DNA from: Pseudomonadota bacterium
GTDB lineage: Bacteria; Pseudomonadota; Gammaproteobacteria; Burkholderiales; Thiobacillaceae
NCBI GenBank assembly: GCA_021802595.1
Contig: JAJZRT010000176.1
Span: 1-7,389 of the forward strand
DNA length: 7,389 nt
Direction: 5' to 3'
The notes below the pieces were generated by a model. That model was not told where the DNA came from and did no database searches. It saw only the letters and a list, made by a program, of their open reading frames with translations. Shown here in pieces: positions 7,353-7,389 of this stretch. The position numbers and the translations under genes were made by a program. Positions within the stretch are counted from its first letter, which is position 1; the number at the start of each line of letters is the position of its first letter.

Positions 7353-7379
7353 CGCAGCGGATCCAACCGGAAATCATTC

Positions 7380-7389
7380 ATGCCGATCA
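7380..7389 (+). CDS. Start of an unidentified gene cut by the window end
   Basis: An ATG with two further codons (MPI) is visible before the sequence stops. GGAA (7369-7372) ends 7 nt upstream and could serve as a ribosome binding site, and a candidate promoter and leader hairpin precede it. Three residues are too few to identify a product. Confidence 0.35.

Noticed and set aside
7197..7379. A small gene in the spacer after the ELM1 gene
   Set aside because: The open frames there lack a ribosome binding site and any recognisable motif, and they run across hairpins and the candidate promoter.

Overview
This window is a chromosomal housekeeping segment from a GC-rich proteobacterium, most likely a betaproteobacterium. 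The reasons are the ybaB-recR pair, a GreB that begins MNKAFVKESD and carries a long acidic N-terminal stretch, a PurB of the 456-residue E. coli type, and the high GC with GC-rich third positions. A Thiobacillus-like (Nitrosomonadales) source would fit, but that is an inference. I see no rRNA, tRNA, CRISPR array, insertion sequence, phage gene or restriction/toxin module.

Layout from left to right: ybaB (21-347) and recR (364-957) run forward and look like the tail of the usual dnaX-ybaB-recR recombination/repair cluster, with dnaX presumably just outside the window. The recR stop codon lies inside a 26-bp tandem repeat (936-1039). Next is a reverse pair: a DedA-family membrane protein (1744-2301) whose stop overlaps, as ATGA, the start of a DUF1345 membrane protein (1067-1747). 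A 132-bp divergent spacer separates this pair from purB (2434-3804), which is followed 10 nt later by cnoX/ybbN (3815-4657), a thioredoxin-TPR chaperone with an intact WCGPC site.

cnoX meets greB (4654-5214, reverse) tail to tail, with 4 nt of overlap inside a small hairpin. greB lies downstream of a small DUF2905 membrane protein gene (5249-5449, reverse). Only 16 bp separates the DUF2905 start codon from the divergent tcdA (5466-6200), which is of the Firmicutes YrvM type rather than the E. coli CsdL type. tcdA is followed by an ELM1-family protein (6240-7196), a 183-bp spacer holding a possible promoter and hairpins, and the start codon of a further gene at 7380.

The genes do not form one pathway. 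They cover DNA repair (ybaB, recR), purine synthesis (purB), protein quality control (cnoX), transcript cleavage (greB), tRNA modification (tcdA) and poorly known envelope proteins (DedA, DUF1345, DUF2905, ELM1). I did not find a convincing new multi-gene system. The most interesting signals are small-scale: several start codons that look leaderless, the repeat at the recR stop, the very tight gene junctions, and the subfamily of TcdA.
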